This document shows, piece after piece, positions 52,113 to 60,004 of a stretch of 64,000 nt of DNA. Position numbers and translations under genes: made by a program. The notes below the pieces were generated by a model that was not told the DNA's origin, searched no databases, and worked only from the letters and a program-made list of their open reading frames with translations. The DNA lies in NCBI GenBank assembly GCA_019634615.1, contig JAHCAZ010000006.1, positions 1-64,000 on the forward strand, in the 5' to 3' direction. The stretch's first letter is position 1. Each line of letters begins with the position of its first letter. The stretch comes from Opitutaceae bacterium. GTDB taxonomy: Bacteria > Verrucomicrobiota > Verrucomicrobiia > Opitutales > Opitutaceae.

Positions 52113-52904
52113 GTGAACAGCATCCTCGACTTTTCCCGGGCCAAGCGCGCCGGGCGTCCGATCACACTTCTGACGGCCTACGATGCGTTGCATGCCCGGC
52201 TGCTGGCCGCGGCGCCGGTCGATGCGATTTTGGTCGGCGACAGTGTCGCCATGGTGGTGCACGGGCATGACACCACGGTCCATGCGACCCTGGAGATGAT
52301 GCGCCTGCACACCGCGGCCGTGCGCCGCGGGGCACCGGAGGCCTTCGTCATCGCCGACCTGCCATTCCTCACGACCCGACAGGGACGCAGGGCGGCCACG
52401 CAGGCGGCGGGCGTGCTGCTGCAGGCGGGGGCCAACGCGGTGAAGGTCGAGGGACTGGCGGGCCATGCCGACGTCATCACCCACCTGGTCACCAGCGGCA
52501 TCCCAGTCATGGGGCACCTCGGCCTCACGCCGCAGGCCGTGCATCAACTGGGCGGGCACCGCGTGCAGGCCGGCCAGCCGGCCGCGGCGCAACGACTGCT
52601 CGCGGAGGCGGCGGAACTCGAGCGGCTGGGCGCCTTCGCCGTCGTGCTCGAGTGCATCCCGGCCGCGCTCGCGCAGCGGGTCACGCGGGCGCTGCGGATT
52701 CCCACCATCGGCATCGGCGCCGGGGCCGGGACCGATGGGCAGGTGCTCGTGTTGACGGACCTGCTGGGGTTGGATCCGGCCTTCCGGCCGAAGTTCGCCC
52801 GCCGGTATGCGGACGGCGCCGGTGCGGTCACCCGGTCGGTGCGGCGCTATGTGCGCGACGTGCGGGCCGGTCGTTTCCCGGCGCGGAAGGAGGCGATGGC
52901 CTGA
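52113..52904 (+). CDS. panB: 3-methyl-2-oxobutanoate hydroxymethyltransferase
   Basis: PanB makes ketopantoate from alpha-ketoisovalerate and methylene-THF, the first committed step of pantothenate synthesis. The 263-residue TIM barrel has LTAYDALHARL near residue 19, LVGDSVAMVVHGH with metal ligand Asp near 39, and VMGHLGLTPQ. It starts with GTG, preceded by a clear GGAGG. It is the first gene of the CoA operon. Confidence 0.95.
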   Translation: MNSILDFSRAKRAGRPITLLTAYDALHARLLAAAPVDAILVGDSVAMVVHGHDTTVHATLEMMRLHTAAVRRGAPEAFVIADLPFLTTRQGRRAATQAAGVLLQAGANAVKVEGLAGHADVITHLVTSGIPVMGHLGLTPQAVHQLGGHRVQAGQPAAAQRLLAEAAELERLGAFAVVLECIPAALAQRVTRALRIPTIGIGAGAGTDGQVLVLTDLLGLDPAFRPKFARRYADGAGAVTRSVRRYVRDVRAGRFPARKEAMA

Positions 52905-53662
52905 TGGACGTCATCCACGATCTTTCGCTGTGGCGGAACCGCCGCGCCGGCCCCGAGTTTGCCGGTCGCACGGTCGGGTTCGTACCGACCATGGGTGCCC
53001 TGCACCGCGGGCATGTCGCGCTGCTCGAGCGGGCGCGGCGCGAGAACGATGCCGTGGTCCTGAGCATCTTCGTCAACCCGACACAGTTCAACGATCAGCA
53101 GGACCTGGCCAATTATCCCCGCACCCTGGCGGGGGATCTCGCGCTCGCCGAGGGCCTGGCCGACTGGGTGTTGGTGCCCACGGCGAATGACATGTATCCC
53201 GACGCCTATCGGTACCGGGTGACGGAGACGGCGCTCAGCCTCGAGTATGAGGGGGCGCACCGGCCCGGGCACTTTGACGGCGTGCTGACGGTGGTGTTGA
53301 AGCTGCTCAACCTCGTGGCGCCGCACCGGGCCTACTTTGGCGAAAAGGACTGGCAGCAGCTCCAACTGGTGCGGGCCATGGCCGCGGACTTTTTCCTGCC
53401 GGTCGAAATCGTCGCGTGCCCGACGGTGCGCGATGACGACGGACTCGCCCTGAGTTCGCGCAACCGCCGGCTTTCGCCCAAGGCGCGGGCGCAGGCCGCG
53501 GCTTTCCCGCGCATCCTGCGGGAGGCGTCGGATGCGCAGACCGCGGCACGACGCCTGGCGGAGGCGGGGTTCTCCGTCGACTACGTCGCGGACCATGAGG
53601 GTTCCCGACTGGCCGCGATCCGCATCGAGGGGGTGCGTCTCATTGACCATGTCCGGCTCTAA
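52904..53662 (+). CDS. panC: Pantothenate synthetase (pantoate-beta-alanine ligase)
   Basis: PanC joins pantoate and beta-alanine using ATP. The 252-residue protein has PTMGALHRGH near residue 29 (HIGH-type motif) and the KMSKS-like SSRNRRLS near 183. It is somewhat shorter than the usual 280. It starts within the panB stop codon (one-base overlap), showing translational coupling. Confidence 0.95.
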   Translation: MDVIHDLSLWRNRRAGPEFAGRTVGFVPTMGALHRGHVALLERARRENDAVVLSIFVNPTQFNDQQDLANYPRTLAGDLALAEGLADWVLVPTANDMYPDAYRYRVTETALSLEYEGAHRPGHFDGVLTVVLKLLNLVAPHRAYFGEKDWQQLQLVRAMAADFFLPVEIVACPTVRDDDGLALSSRNRRLSPKARAQAAAFPRILREASDAQTAARRLAEAGFSVDYVADHEGSRLAAIRIEGVRLIDHVRL

Positions 53663-54905
53663 CATCCTTTTCGTCCTCACCGGCTCCATTGCCGCCGCCA
53701 AGGCCTGCGCGGTCGTGTCCGCGCTGGTGCAGCGCGGTCATCGCGTGCGCACGGTGATCACCGCAGCCGGCCTGCAGTTCGTTGGCCCGGCCACGCTGGA
53801 GGGGCTGACGGGCGAGGCGCCGCAGACCGACCTATTCGCGCCGGGCACGGCGCTGGACCACATCGAGTTGGCGCGCTGGGCGGACCTGACCGTCGTATGC
53901 CCGGCGACGGCCCACAGCATCAATCGCTTCGCGGCCGGGTTGGCGGACGATCTCGCAGGGGCGCTGCTGCTCGCCCGGGAACGTGACCGTCCGCTCCTGA
54001 TCGTGCCGGCGATGAATCCGGCGATGTGGTCCCATCCGGCCACGCAGGCAGCGGTGACGCGCCTGCGGGAATGGGGGGCGCGATTCGTCGCGCCGGGCGC
54101 GGGCCGGACGGCCTGCGGTGAAGTGGGAGAGGGGCGCATGGCCGAACCGGAGGAGATCGTTGCCGTGATCGAGTCCGCCCTTGCGCGTCCGGTGAACGCG
54201 CGGCGCATCCTCGTGACCAGCGGGGCGACGGCGGAGTTGCTCGACGGCGTGCGGGTGTTGACCAACACGAGCACGGGTCGGACGGGGGCGGAGTTGGCGC
54301 GGCATTTCGCCGCGGCCGGGCATCAGGTCACCTTGCTGCGTGCCGCCTCGGCCCCGGCGGCGGGGGCGCCGGTCGCGGACGAGACCTTCGTGAGCTTCGA
54401 GGATCTCGACCGAGCGCTGACCCGGTTGCTGGGTGCGGCGGATTTCGATGCCGTCGTGCATGCGGCGGCGGTGGGGGACTTTGGCATCGGGTCATTGTGG
54501 GTTGACGGCGTCGAGTGGCCGCCGGGCGGGGCCAAGCTGGACTCCGGGCGCAACGTCCTGCTCGAGCTGCGGCCGCAGCCGAAGCTGGTCGATACGCTGC
54601 GGGAACGGAGCCGCAACCCCGCGCTGACCGTGGTCGCGTTCAAACTGACGGATGGGGCGACGGCCCCGGCGGCACAAGCGGCGGTGGACACCCTTTTCAA
54701 GCGGGCCCGGGTCGATGTCGTCGTGCACAACGACAACGCCCAGCGCGGGGCGGCGCCGGGGCAGTTTCCCGCGACGATCCACCGCCGGGGCGATTCTGCC
54801 GTCATCGCCTGCGCTGATCGCGCCGAACTCGCCGCGCGCCTGACCGAAGTCCTTGAATTGATCGCGAATCCCTCAACCCCATCCTCCCATGCTGCTCTGC
54901 CTTGA
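53649..54905 (+). CDS. coaBC: Bifunctional phosphopantothenoylcysteine decarboxylase/phosphopantothenate-cysteine ligase
   Basis: The 418-residue protein catalyses cysteine addition to phosphopantothenate and decarboxylation. The CoaC flavoprotein part has catalytic His71 (DHIELARWADL), the PAMNPAMW motif near 120-127 and catalytic Cys156 in GRTACGEVGEGRM. The CoaB half begins around residue 185 (LVTSGATAELLDGVRVLTN). It overlaps panC by 14 bases. Confidence 0.94.
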   Translation: MSGSNILFVLTGSIAAAKACAVVSALVQRGHRVRTVITAAGLQFVGPATLEGLTGEAPQTDLFAPGTALDHIELARWADLTVVCPATAHSINRFAAGLADDLAGALLLARERDRPLLIVPAMNPAMWSHPATQAAVTRLREWGARFVAPGAGRTACGEVGEGRMAEPEEIVAVIESALARPVNARRILVTSGATAELLDGVRVLTNTSTGRTGAELARHFAAAGHQVTLLRAASAPAAGAPVADETFVSFEDLDRALTRLLGAADFDAVVHAAAVGDFGIGSLWVDGVEWPPGGAKLDSGRNVLLELRPQPKLVDTLRERSRNPALTVVAFKLTDGATAPAAQAAVDTLFKRARVDVVVHNDNAQRGAAPGQFPATIHRRGDSAVIACADRAELAARLTEVLELIANPSTPSSHAALP

Positions 54906-55677
54906 TGTCGGCAATTCCCAGATCCTCGGGGGCGTGTACGAAGGCGAAAGCCTGCGCTGCACCTTCCGCAAATCCACGCACCCGCTGGCCACGACCGATG
55001 AACTCGGGGTCTTCTTCGCGGCGGCCCTGCGGGCCAAGGGCATCGAGCCCGCGCAGATCACGCGCATCGCGCTCTGCTCCGTCGTCCCGGCGGCCCTGCA
55101 TGCGCTGCAGCGGGTCTGCGTGGAGTACCATCGGACCGAGCCGTTCATCCTGCAGGCCGGCGTGAAGACGGGCCTGAAGGTGCTCTACCGCAATCCCCAC
55201 GAGGTCGGCGCCGACCGCATCGCGAATGCGATCGGCGGCACGCGGCGGCATCCGGGGCGCAACCTCATCATCGTGGATTGCGGCACGGCGACGACCTTCG
55301 ATGTGGTGACGGCCGCGGGCGAGTACCTCGGCGGCGCAATCCTCCCGGGCGTGGGCGTCTCGGCGGCGGCGTTGGCCGGGCACACGGCCAAGCTGCCGCA
55401 CGTGCAGATCGTGCGGCCGGAGTCGCCCGTCGGCCGCACCACGCACGAGAGCATCAACTCGGGCCTCTACCACGGTCATGTGGGCGCGATGCGCCATCTG
55501 ATCGAGTCGATCACCGCCGAGGCCTTTGGCGGCGAGCGCCCGGTCGTCATCGGCACGGGTGGATTTGCCCGGCTTTTCGAATCCGAGCGCATCTTCGGCG
55601 AGATCGTGCCCGAGCTCGTGCTCGAGGGTCTCGTGCACGCCGAGCTGCTCAATCGCGACCTGCCGCGGCCCCATTGA
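54889..55677 (+). CDS. coaX: Type III pantothenate kinase
   Basis: CoaX phosphorylates pantothenate and is not inhibited by CoA. The 262-residue protein has phosphate-binding DVGNSQ near residue 6, GADRIANAIG near 105 and DCGTATTFDVV near 127. All are typical of type III. It overlaps coaBC by 17 bases, so the kinase step sits between the two CoA genes. Confidence 0.95.
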   Translation: MLLCLDVGNSQILGGVYEGESLRCTFRKSTHPLATTDELGVFFAAALRAKGIEPAQITRIALCSVVPAALHALQRVCVEYHRTEPFILQAGVKTGLKVLYRNPHEVGADRIANAIGGTRRHPGRNLIIVDCGTATTFDVVTAAGEYLGGAILPGVGVSAAALAGHTAKLPHVQIVRPESPVGRTTHESINSGLYHGHVGAMRHLIESITAEAFGGERPVVIGTGGFARLFESERIFGEIVPELVLEGLVHAELLNRDLPRPH

Positions 55678-55683
55678 TCCGCC

Positions 55684-56055
55684 ATGCAATTGACCTTCCT
55701 GAAAACGAAGCTGCACCGCGCCACGCTCACAGCGGCTGATCCTGACTACGAGGGCTCGATCTCGATCGACCGCAACCTGTGCCGGGAGGCCGGGCTCAGC
55801 GAGTTCGAGCAGGTGGATGTCTATGACATCACCAACGGTGCGCGTTTCACCACCTATGTGATCTACGGCGACGCCGGGCAGATCCAGGTCAATGGCGCCG
55901 CGGCCCGGTTGGTGCGGCCGGGCGATCTGGTGATCGTGGCGGCCTATGTCCGGCTGGAACCGCGCGAGGTGCCGCTGCATTCCGTGCGCGTGGTGCTCCT
56001 TGCCCCCGGCAATGTCGTCACTCGGATCAACGAGACCAAGGTGCAGCCAGCCTAG
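55684..56055 (+). CDS. panD: Aspartate 1-decarboxylase
   Basis: PanD makes beta-alanine from aspartate. The 123-residue protein has the self-cleavage Gly24-Ser25 pair (YEGSISID), which generates the pyruvoyl group, and catalytic residues Lys9, Arg54, Thr57, Tyr58 and Asn70 (NGARFTTY and VNGAAARL). It is the last gene of the CoA operon, six bases after coaX. A degenerate paralogue lies 1 kb downstream. Confidence 0.96.
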   Translation: MQLTFLKTKLHRATLTAADPDYEGSISIDRNLCREAGLSEFEQVDVYDITNGARFTTYVIYGDAGQIQVNGAAARLVRPGDLVIVAAYVRLEPREVPLHSVRVVLLAPGNVVTRINETKVQPA

Positions 56056-56355
56056 CGGTGGTTAAGGCCTAATACTTTTGGCGTAAATAAGGTCGCACTC
56101 TAGGGGTTTTGGGCCCGTGGAGCGTTTTAGTTGGTGTCCAGATCACCAGAGCGTTCGCGAGCTGCGTGGTCGGTTCAGTTGTGTTGTTTGCCGCTGCCGG
56201 GGTTTCCCGGCAGCGGCACTTCAATCTCCCATGCCATCCACCCCAACCCCACGTTCAATGACACCAACTTGCAGCATTCGCCGCTCCCGCGGGCGCTGCC
56301 ATCGCCGTGACGAGGCCGAATGCCCGGCGTCGCGGCCTTTCTACCATGGCGTCCC
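56056..56355. other. Intergenic region with 13-bp hairpin and CTAGGGG element
   Basis: No gene is seen here. CTAGGGG is at 56100-56106. A perfect 13-bp stem, TGCCGCTGCCGGG-gttt-CCCGGCAGCGGCA, is at 56189-56218. No T-run follows, so it is not a standard terminator of the panB-panD operon. A nearly identical stem occurs at 58241-58274. Confidence 0.7.
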
Positions 56356-56703
56356 ATGAACACCGTCTGCAATCCCGGGGCGGCGGGCCGGTCCGGTGTC
56401 ATTTCCGATGCGCAGCGCCTCGAGGCCCTGAAGGCGGCCCGGGAGTGCGTGACCTATCACGACGCGCCGTTGGCCGAGGATCGCGATTGGACGCTGCGAC
56501 TGTTCGGCAACTGCCGCACGGGTGAGCTGTTTGTCCAGGTGGCCAACGGAGCGTCGAGCGCCGTGCGCGCCTTTCCGACCTCGGCGACTGAGATGTCGCC
56601 AGACGAGCGGGCGGAGGGGATAGCTTGGCCGGACCTCGTGGAGGCCTTTGCGCTGGCCCGGGAGATGCATCGGGCGGCCGTTTATGGAGGGCCATCCTCA
56701 TGA
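56356..56703 (+). CDS. Small protein of unknown function
   Basis: I do not recognise this 115-residue protein. It has no signal peptide or membrane segment; the middle reads WTLRLFGNCRTGELFVQVANG, with a mixed alpha/beta look. It overlaps the pterin dehydratase gene by 4 bases, which argues that it is real and co-translated. An in-frame ATG 36 bases upstream, with a GAGG in front, is an alternative start. Confidence 0.6.
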   Translation: MNTVCNPGAAGRSGVISDAQRLEALKAARECVTYHDAPLAEDRDWTLRLFGNCRTGELFVQVANGASSAVRAFPTSATEMSPDERAEGIAWPDLVEAFALAREMHRAAVYGGPSS

Positions 56704-57026
56704 CCGCGGGTGCGTTTCATTCGCGGCCATTGACTGAGGCTGAGATTGAGGTGGCGCTGGCAGGCCTGCCGGGCTGGGTCCACACCGATCACGCCTTGGT
56801 CAAGGTCGTCGAGTTTCCCAGCTTCGAGGACGCCATCTGTTTCGTGATGCACGCGGCGAGTGAGGCGGAGGCCCTCGATCACCATCCGGAGTGGACCAAC
56901 TGTCATCGGCGTTTGCAGCTTCGTCTCACGACGCATGCGGCCGGTGGAGTCGTCACCCGCCTGGATCTCGAACTTGCGCGGCGGATGCAGGCGCTGTTGC
57001 CCGATGCCGATATCCAGCCCGTATAA
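56700..57026 (+). CDS. Pterin-4a-carbinolamine dehydratase family protein
   Basis: The 108-residue protein has the family core EALDHHPEW (residues about 58-66) with its two adjacent His residues, followed by the LTTHAAGGVV strand. The enzyme dehydrates 4a-hydroxy-tetrahydropterin during aromatic amino acid hydroxylation or acts as a cofactor-recycling protein. No hydroxylase gene is nearby. It overlaps the upstream gene by four bases. Confidence 0.9.
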   Translation: MTAGAFHSRPLTEAEIEVALAGLPGWVHTDHALVKVVEFPSFEDAICFVMHAASEAEALDHHPEWTNCHRRLQLRLTTHAAGGVVTRLDLELARRMQALLPDADIQPV

Positions 57027-57036
57027 GCGGCGGTTT

Positions 57037-57447
57037 ATGCGGGCTTGCCTGCAGCCGCTGGTGGTCAATGCGTCGGACCGCGACGGGGTCTCGGCCTTGC
57101 GGCTGGACCCTGAACTGCTCTGGGCGGCCTGCCTGAGCGAGTTCGAGGAGGTCGAGATTCGCACGCAGGACGGGCGCGCCTGGCAGGCTCCGGTGATGGC
57201 TGGCGGGGCCGGGGAGGTCGAGGTGCTGGGAGCCCTCGGCCGGCAGATCCTCCCGGGTGATGTCGTCACGGTGACGGCGTATGCCTATGTGTCGGGGGCG
57301 GCGGAGGAAGAACACCGGGCGTGTTTTGTCCACGTGGGGGAGGGCAATCGCGCGATCGAGATTGCCAGTCGGCGCGCGGCGTCGTTTCCGGTGCATCCCA
57401 GTTATGCTCTGCCGGTGGATGGGGACGTCAGGGTCGCCACGCCCTAA
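57037..57447 (+). CDS. PanD-fold paralogue lacking the active site (pseudoenzyme)
   Basis: The 136-residue protein aligns by eye with PanD over about 85 residues: LSEFEEVEI against LSEFEQVDV, and PGDVVTVTAY against PGDLVIVAAY. The self-cleavage Gly-Ser is replaced by Ser19-Ala20, and the equivalents of Lys9, Arg54, Thr57, Tyr58 and Asn70 read Cys, Ala, Ala, Pro and Leu. It cannot make the pyruvoyl group and has a new 45-residue C-terminus. It starts 10 bases after the pterin dehydratase gene, followed 18 bases on by a LuxR gene. Confidence 0.75.
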   Translation: MRACLQPLVVNASDRDGVSALRLDPELLWAACLSEFEEVEIRTQDGRAWQAPVMAGGAGEVEVLGALGRQILPGDVVTVTAYAYVSGAAEEEHRACFVHVGEGNRAIEIASRRAASFPVHPSYALPVDGDVRVATP

Positions 57448-57465
57448 AACTCAATCCTGTTTCCC

Positions 57466-58083
57466 ATGCCGGCCACTTTTGCTGCGAACGATGCCGTGCG
57501 TATCCTGCCGATGATGCAGACCATGCTCGAGGATGCCCCATTGGCGCTCATTTTGGCGGATGCGTCTGGTCGGCTCCTTTGGCACAATCAGGAGGCGGCC
57601 ATCGTGTGCGCCGTCTGGAACGCCCATCCGCAGGGTGGTGACGCCCTGCCGCTCGATCGCGCGGAGATTCGTCTCCCGGTGCTGCTGCAACAGGCGTGCC
57701 GGGCCATGGTCCGGACCTGGCGCGAGACGGGGACGAAACCCCCGATCCAGCAAGTGTCGGAGCCCGGTCGGGGCCTGTACGCCGTCGTGCGCCTGCAAGT
57801 GCCGGAGGTCGGGGGTGAACCGGTGCTGGATCTCCAGCTCGATTACCGGCGCCCGCGGGCCGACCGCCATGAACGCCTGTCGCCCGCGGCCATCCGGATC
57901 CTCGCCCGCCTTTCCTTTCGGGAGCGCGAGGTCGCGATGCGGATCCGTGATGGGCTGACGACGCCCGAGATCGCCGCGGCCATGCATCGCAGTCCCCTCA
58001 CCATCAAGACGCAGCTGTCGACAATCTTTCGAAAACTCCAGGTGACGAGCCGGGTGCAACTGGCCGCGTTGCTCAATCGTTGA
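57466..58083 (+). CDS. LuxR-type HTH regulator with PAS-like N-terminal domain
   Basis: The 205-residue protein has an N-terminal PAS-like segment (DAPLALILADASGRLLWHNQEA) and a C-terminal LuxR/FixJ HTH (LSFREREVAMRIRDGLTTPEI then RSPLTIKTQLSTIFRKLQV). It lacks a receiver aspartate. It is the last gene of the PanD-like cassette, 18 bases after that gene, and may control it. Confidence 0.85.
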   Translation: MPATFAANDAVRILPMMQTMLEDAPLALILADASGRLLWHNQEAAIVCAVWNAHPQGGDALPLDRAEIRLPVLLQQACRAMVRTWRETGTKPPIQQVSEPGRGLYAVVRLQVPEVGGEPVLDLQLDYRRPRADRHERLSPAAIRILARLSFREREVAMRIRDGLTTPEIAAAMHRSPLTIKTQLSTIFRKLQVTSRVQLAALLNR

Positions 58084-58240
58084 CGACGAGGAAACCCGCG
58101 CGCCGCCGGCATGAGCAAAATTCCAAAAAATCTTTCGTCATACACTAGGGGAAACCGGCCGCTGCCGCGTTTATGTAGGTGACAATGATTCCCTCGCTTG
58201 CCCTTGCATGGGGGCTACATGGATAAAGTGCAAGCAGGTC
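58084..58240. other. Intergenic region, possible small RNA start
   Basis: No gene is seen here. CTAGGGG occurs at 58145-58151, preceded by TACACT. A second inverted segment, CTTGCA and TGCAAG, flanks 58203-58234. The region leads to the terminator-like hairpin at 58241. Confidence 0.5.
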
Positions 58241-58287
58241 GGGCCGCTGCCGGTGTCAAAACCGGCAGCGGCCCATAATTTTTTCTG
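58241..58287 (+). terminator. Strong intrinsic terminator-like hairpin
   Basis: A perfect 14-bp stem, GGGCCGCTGCCGGT-gtcaaa-ACCGGCAGCGGCCC, is followed by ATAATTTTTTC. Its inner stem is the same as the one at 56189. It is 158 bases after the LuxR gene and could terminate that transcript or a small RNA. Confidence 0.8.
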
Positions 58288-58385
58288 AGGCTTGGGAGAT
58301 TGTGTTGGGCCATCGATAGATGAACTGCTGTAGCGAAAATTACGAAACAGGCAGGACGGCTGCGGTTAGGCAGGCGGACGCGCAA

Positions 58386-58579
<194 letters not shown>

Positions 58580-58592
58580 GGAAGCGGGAGTT

Positions 58593-58621
58593 CACGTTGC
58601 GCAGTTACCTGGTGAGGTCAA
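58593..58621 (-). promoter_or_regulatory. Candidate promoter for tRNA-Ser
   Basis: On the minus strand TTGACC lies 42 bases before the tRNA 5' end. A 17-base spacer leads to AACGTG, a weak -10. The geometry equals that of tRNA-Phe. Confidence 0.35.
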
Positions 58622-58647
58622 CGGCGCAGATGCGTCCGAGGTGCGTC

Positions 58648-59865
58648 ATGCAGGCTGATCCGGACGAGCGCCACGCCCGGCATCGGGTCGAGGAGGTGCA
58701 GGGCCTTTACGGCACGTTCACCTTTTCGGAGCATTTGCTGCAGCAGATCTGGGCCCGGCGCGAATTCAATGGATCGAATCTCGTCACGCAGGAGGGCCGG
58801 CGCGTGGAGGTGATCCATCCCGGGCGCTGGAATTTGCTGGGCGGTCCCGACTTCAAGGATGCGCGCATCCGCTTCGATCAGGGTCCCGTGCAGTCGGGCG
58901 ACGTAGAGCTGCACTTGCACGCGGCGGGCTGGCGCCAGCACGGGCATGCGACGGATGCGGCGTACGACCGCGTCCTGCTGCACGTGGTCCTGTTTCCCGA
59001 GGCGGCGGCACCGCCCGCCGTGGCCGCCGGTGCACGGCCATTGCCCACGTTGGCCCTGTTGCCGCATCTGCACCACGCGCTGGAGGAATATGCGGCGGAG
59101 TCGGTGATCGAGAGTCTGGCCGGGCGGCCGGTGCCGGCGATCATGGCGCGGCTGCGCGACCTGACGCCGGAAGCGCTCGCCGGGCTGCTCGCGACCCGGG
59201 CCCGCGAACGGTGGCAACAAAAGGTGCGCTACGCCGCCTTGCGCCTGGACCGCCTCGGCTGGGTCGCGGCGTGTCACCACGGGGCGCTCGAGGTCCTCGG
59301 GTACCGGTTCAACCGGGCGCCGATGCTTGATGTCGCCGCGCGTTATCCGCTGGCGGCGTGGTCGCGCGGGGGAGCCGATCTCCGGCTGGTCTATGCAGCG
59401 ATGGGTGATCGGTGGACGCTTCACGGCGTGCGACCGGCCAATCATCCCTGGGTGCGACTGCAGCAATACGCCGCATGGGTGGAGGCGCGGCCGGATTGGC
59501 CTGACTTGATCGACGCGGCGATTCAGGACCTGCCGCATCCGTCGTGGGCGACGGAGGCCCGGGTGGCCCGGCGCACGCATCGGCTGGCCGATTTGCGGGC
59601 GCATCTGGCGGCTCGGATCTGTGCCGGGCGGGTTGGCGGCACCCGTCTCGATAACCTCATCTGCGACGGCTGGTTGCCGCTGGCGGCGGCACACACCGGC
59701 TGGGATCTCTTTGGATTGTGGTGGCACTGGTGGCCGGGCGATCAACCGCCGCAGCTGCGCCGGGTGCTCCGCGAGCTGGGTGTGTTTGCCGGGGCCGCGA
59801 GACCGGCCGCACACGGTCCCTTGCAGGGCCTGATGGCCGAGATTCTGGCCCTGGAGGGCCGGTGA
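58648..59865 (+). CDS. DUF2851 family protein
   Basis: The 405-residue protein matches the DUF2851 family as I recall it. Conserved stretches are GTFTFSEHLLQQIWA near the start, the segment VIHPGRWNLLGGPDFKDARI near residue 50, and SGDVELHLHAAGW. GxxNxxxGPDF-type motifs are reminiscent of nuclease-like folds, but no function is assigned. It is cytoplasmic. The start MQADPDERH is the first ATG of the conserved N-terminus. Confidence 0.82.
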   Translation: MQADPDERHARHRVEEVQGLYGTFTFSEHLLQQIWARREFNGSNLVTQEGRRVEVIHPGRWNLLGGPDFKDARIRFDQGPVQSGDVELHLHAAGWRQHGHATDAAYDRVLLHVVLFPEAAAPPAVAAGARPLPTLALLPHLHHALEEYAAESVIESLAGRPVPAIMARLRDLTPEALAGLLATRARERWQQKVRYAALRLDRLGWVAACHHGALEVLGYRFNRAPMLDVAARYPLAAWSRGGADLRLVYAAMGDRWTLHGVRPANHPWVRLQQYAAWVEARPDWPDLIDAAIQDLPHPSWATEARVARRTHRLADLRAHLAARICAGRVGGTRLDNLICDGWLPLAAAHTGWDLFGLWWHWWPGDQPPQLRRVLRELGVFAGAARPAAHGPLQGLMAEILALEGR

Positions 59866-59899
59866 TGGTCGATCCGGTGAGTCGCTGGGGCTGCGGGGC

Positions 59900-59928
59900 T
59901 TGACAAGCTTTGCCGGCGGCAGGTAATT
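59900..59928 (+). promoter_or_regulatory. Candidate nusA promoter
   Basis: A perfect -35 TTGACA (59900-59905) is followed at 17 bases by GTAATT (59923-59928), a partial -10. It lies about 100 bases upstream of nusA and just after the DUF2851 gene. Confidence 0.55.
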
Positions 59929-59945
59929 TCCACCTCTCAATCAAA

Positions 59946-59987
59946 CTCACTTTTAAATAAGTGGGCCCTGCGGCCCGCTTTTTTTTT
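59946..59987 (+). terminator. Intrinsic terminator/attenuator in the nusA leader
   Basis: Terminator stem GTGGGCC (59961-59967) pairs with GGCCCGC (59971-59977), followed by nine T. An alternative hairpin, CTCACTT (59946-59952) with AAGTGGG (59959-59965), uses the same GTGGG bases, so the two are mutually exclusive. nusA begins 17 bases later. Confidence 0.75.
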
Positions 59988-60004
59988 CCCATTTAACAAG
60001 CACT

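Noticed and set aside
56117..56359. An 80-codon plus-strand frame before the small hypothetical gene.
   Set aside because: It runs through the 13-bp hairpin, has no ribosome binding site and an Arg/Pro/Ser-rich random composition.
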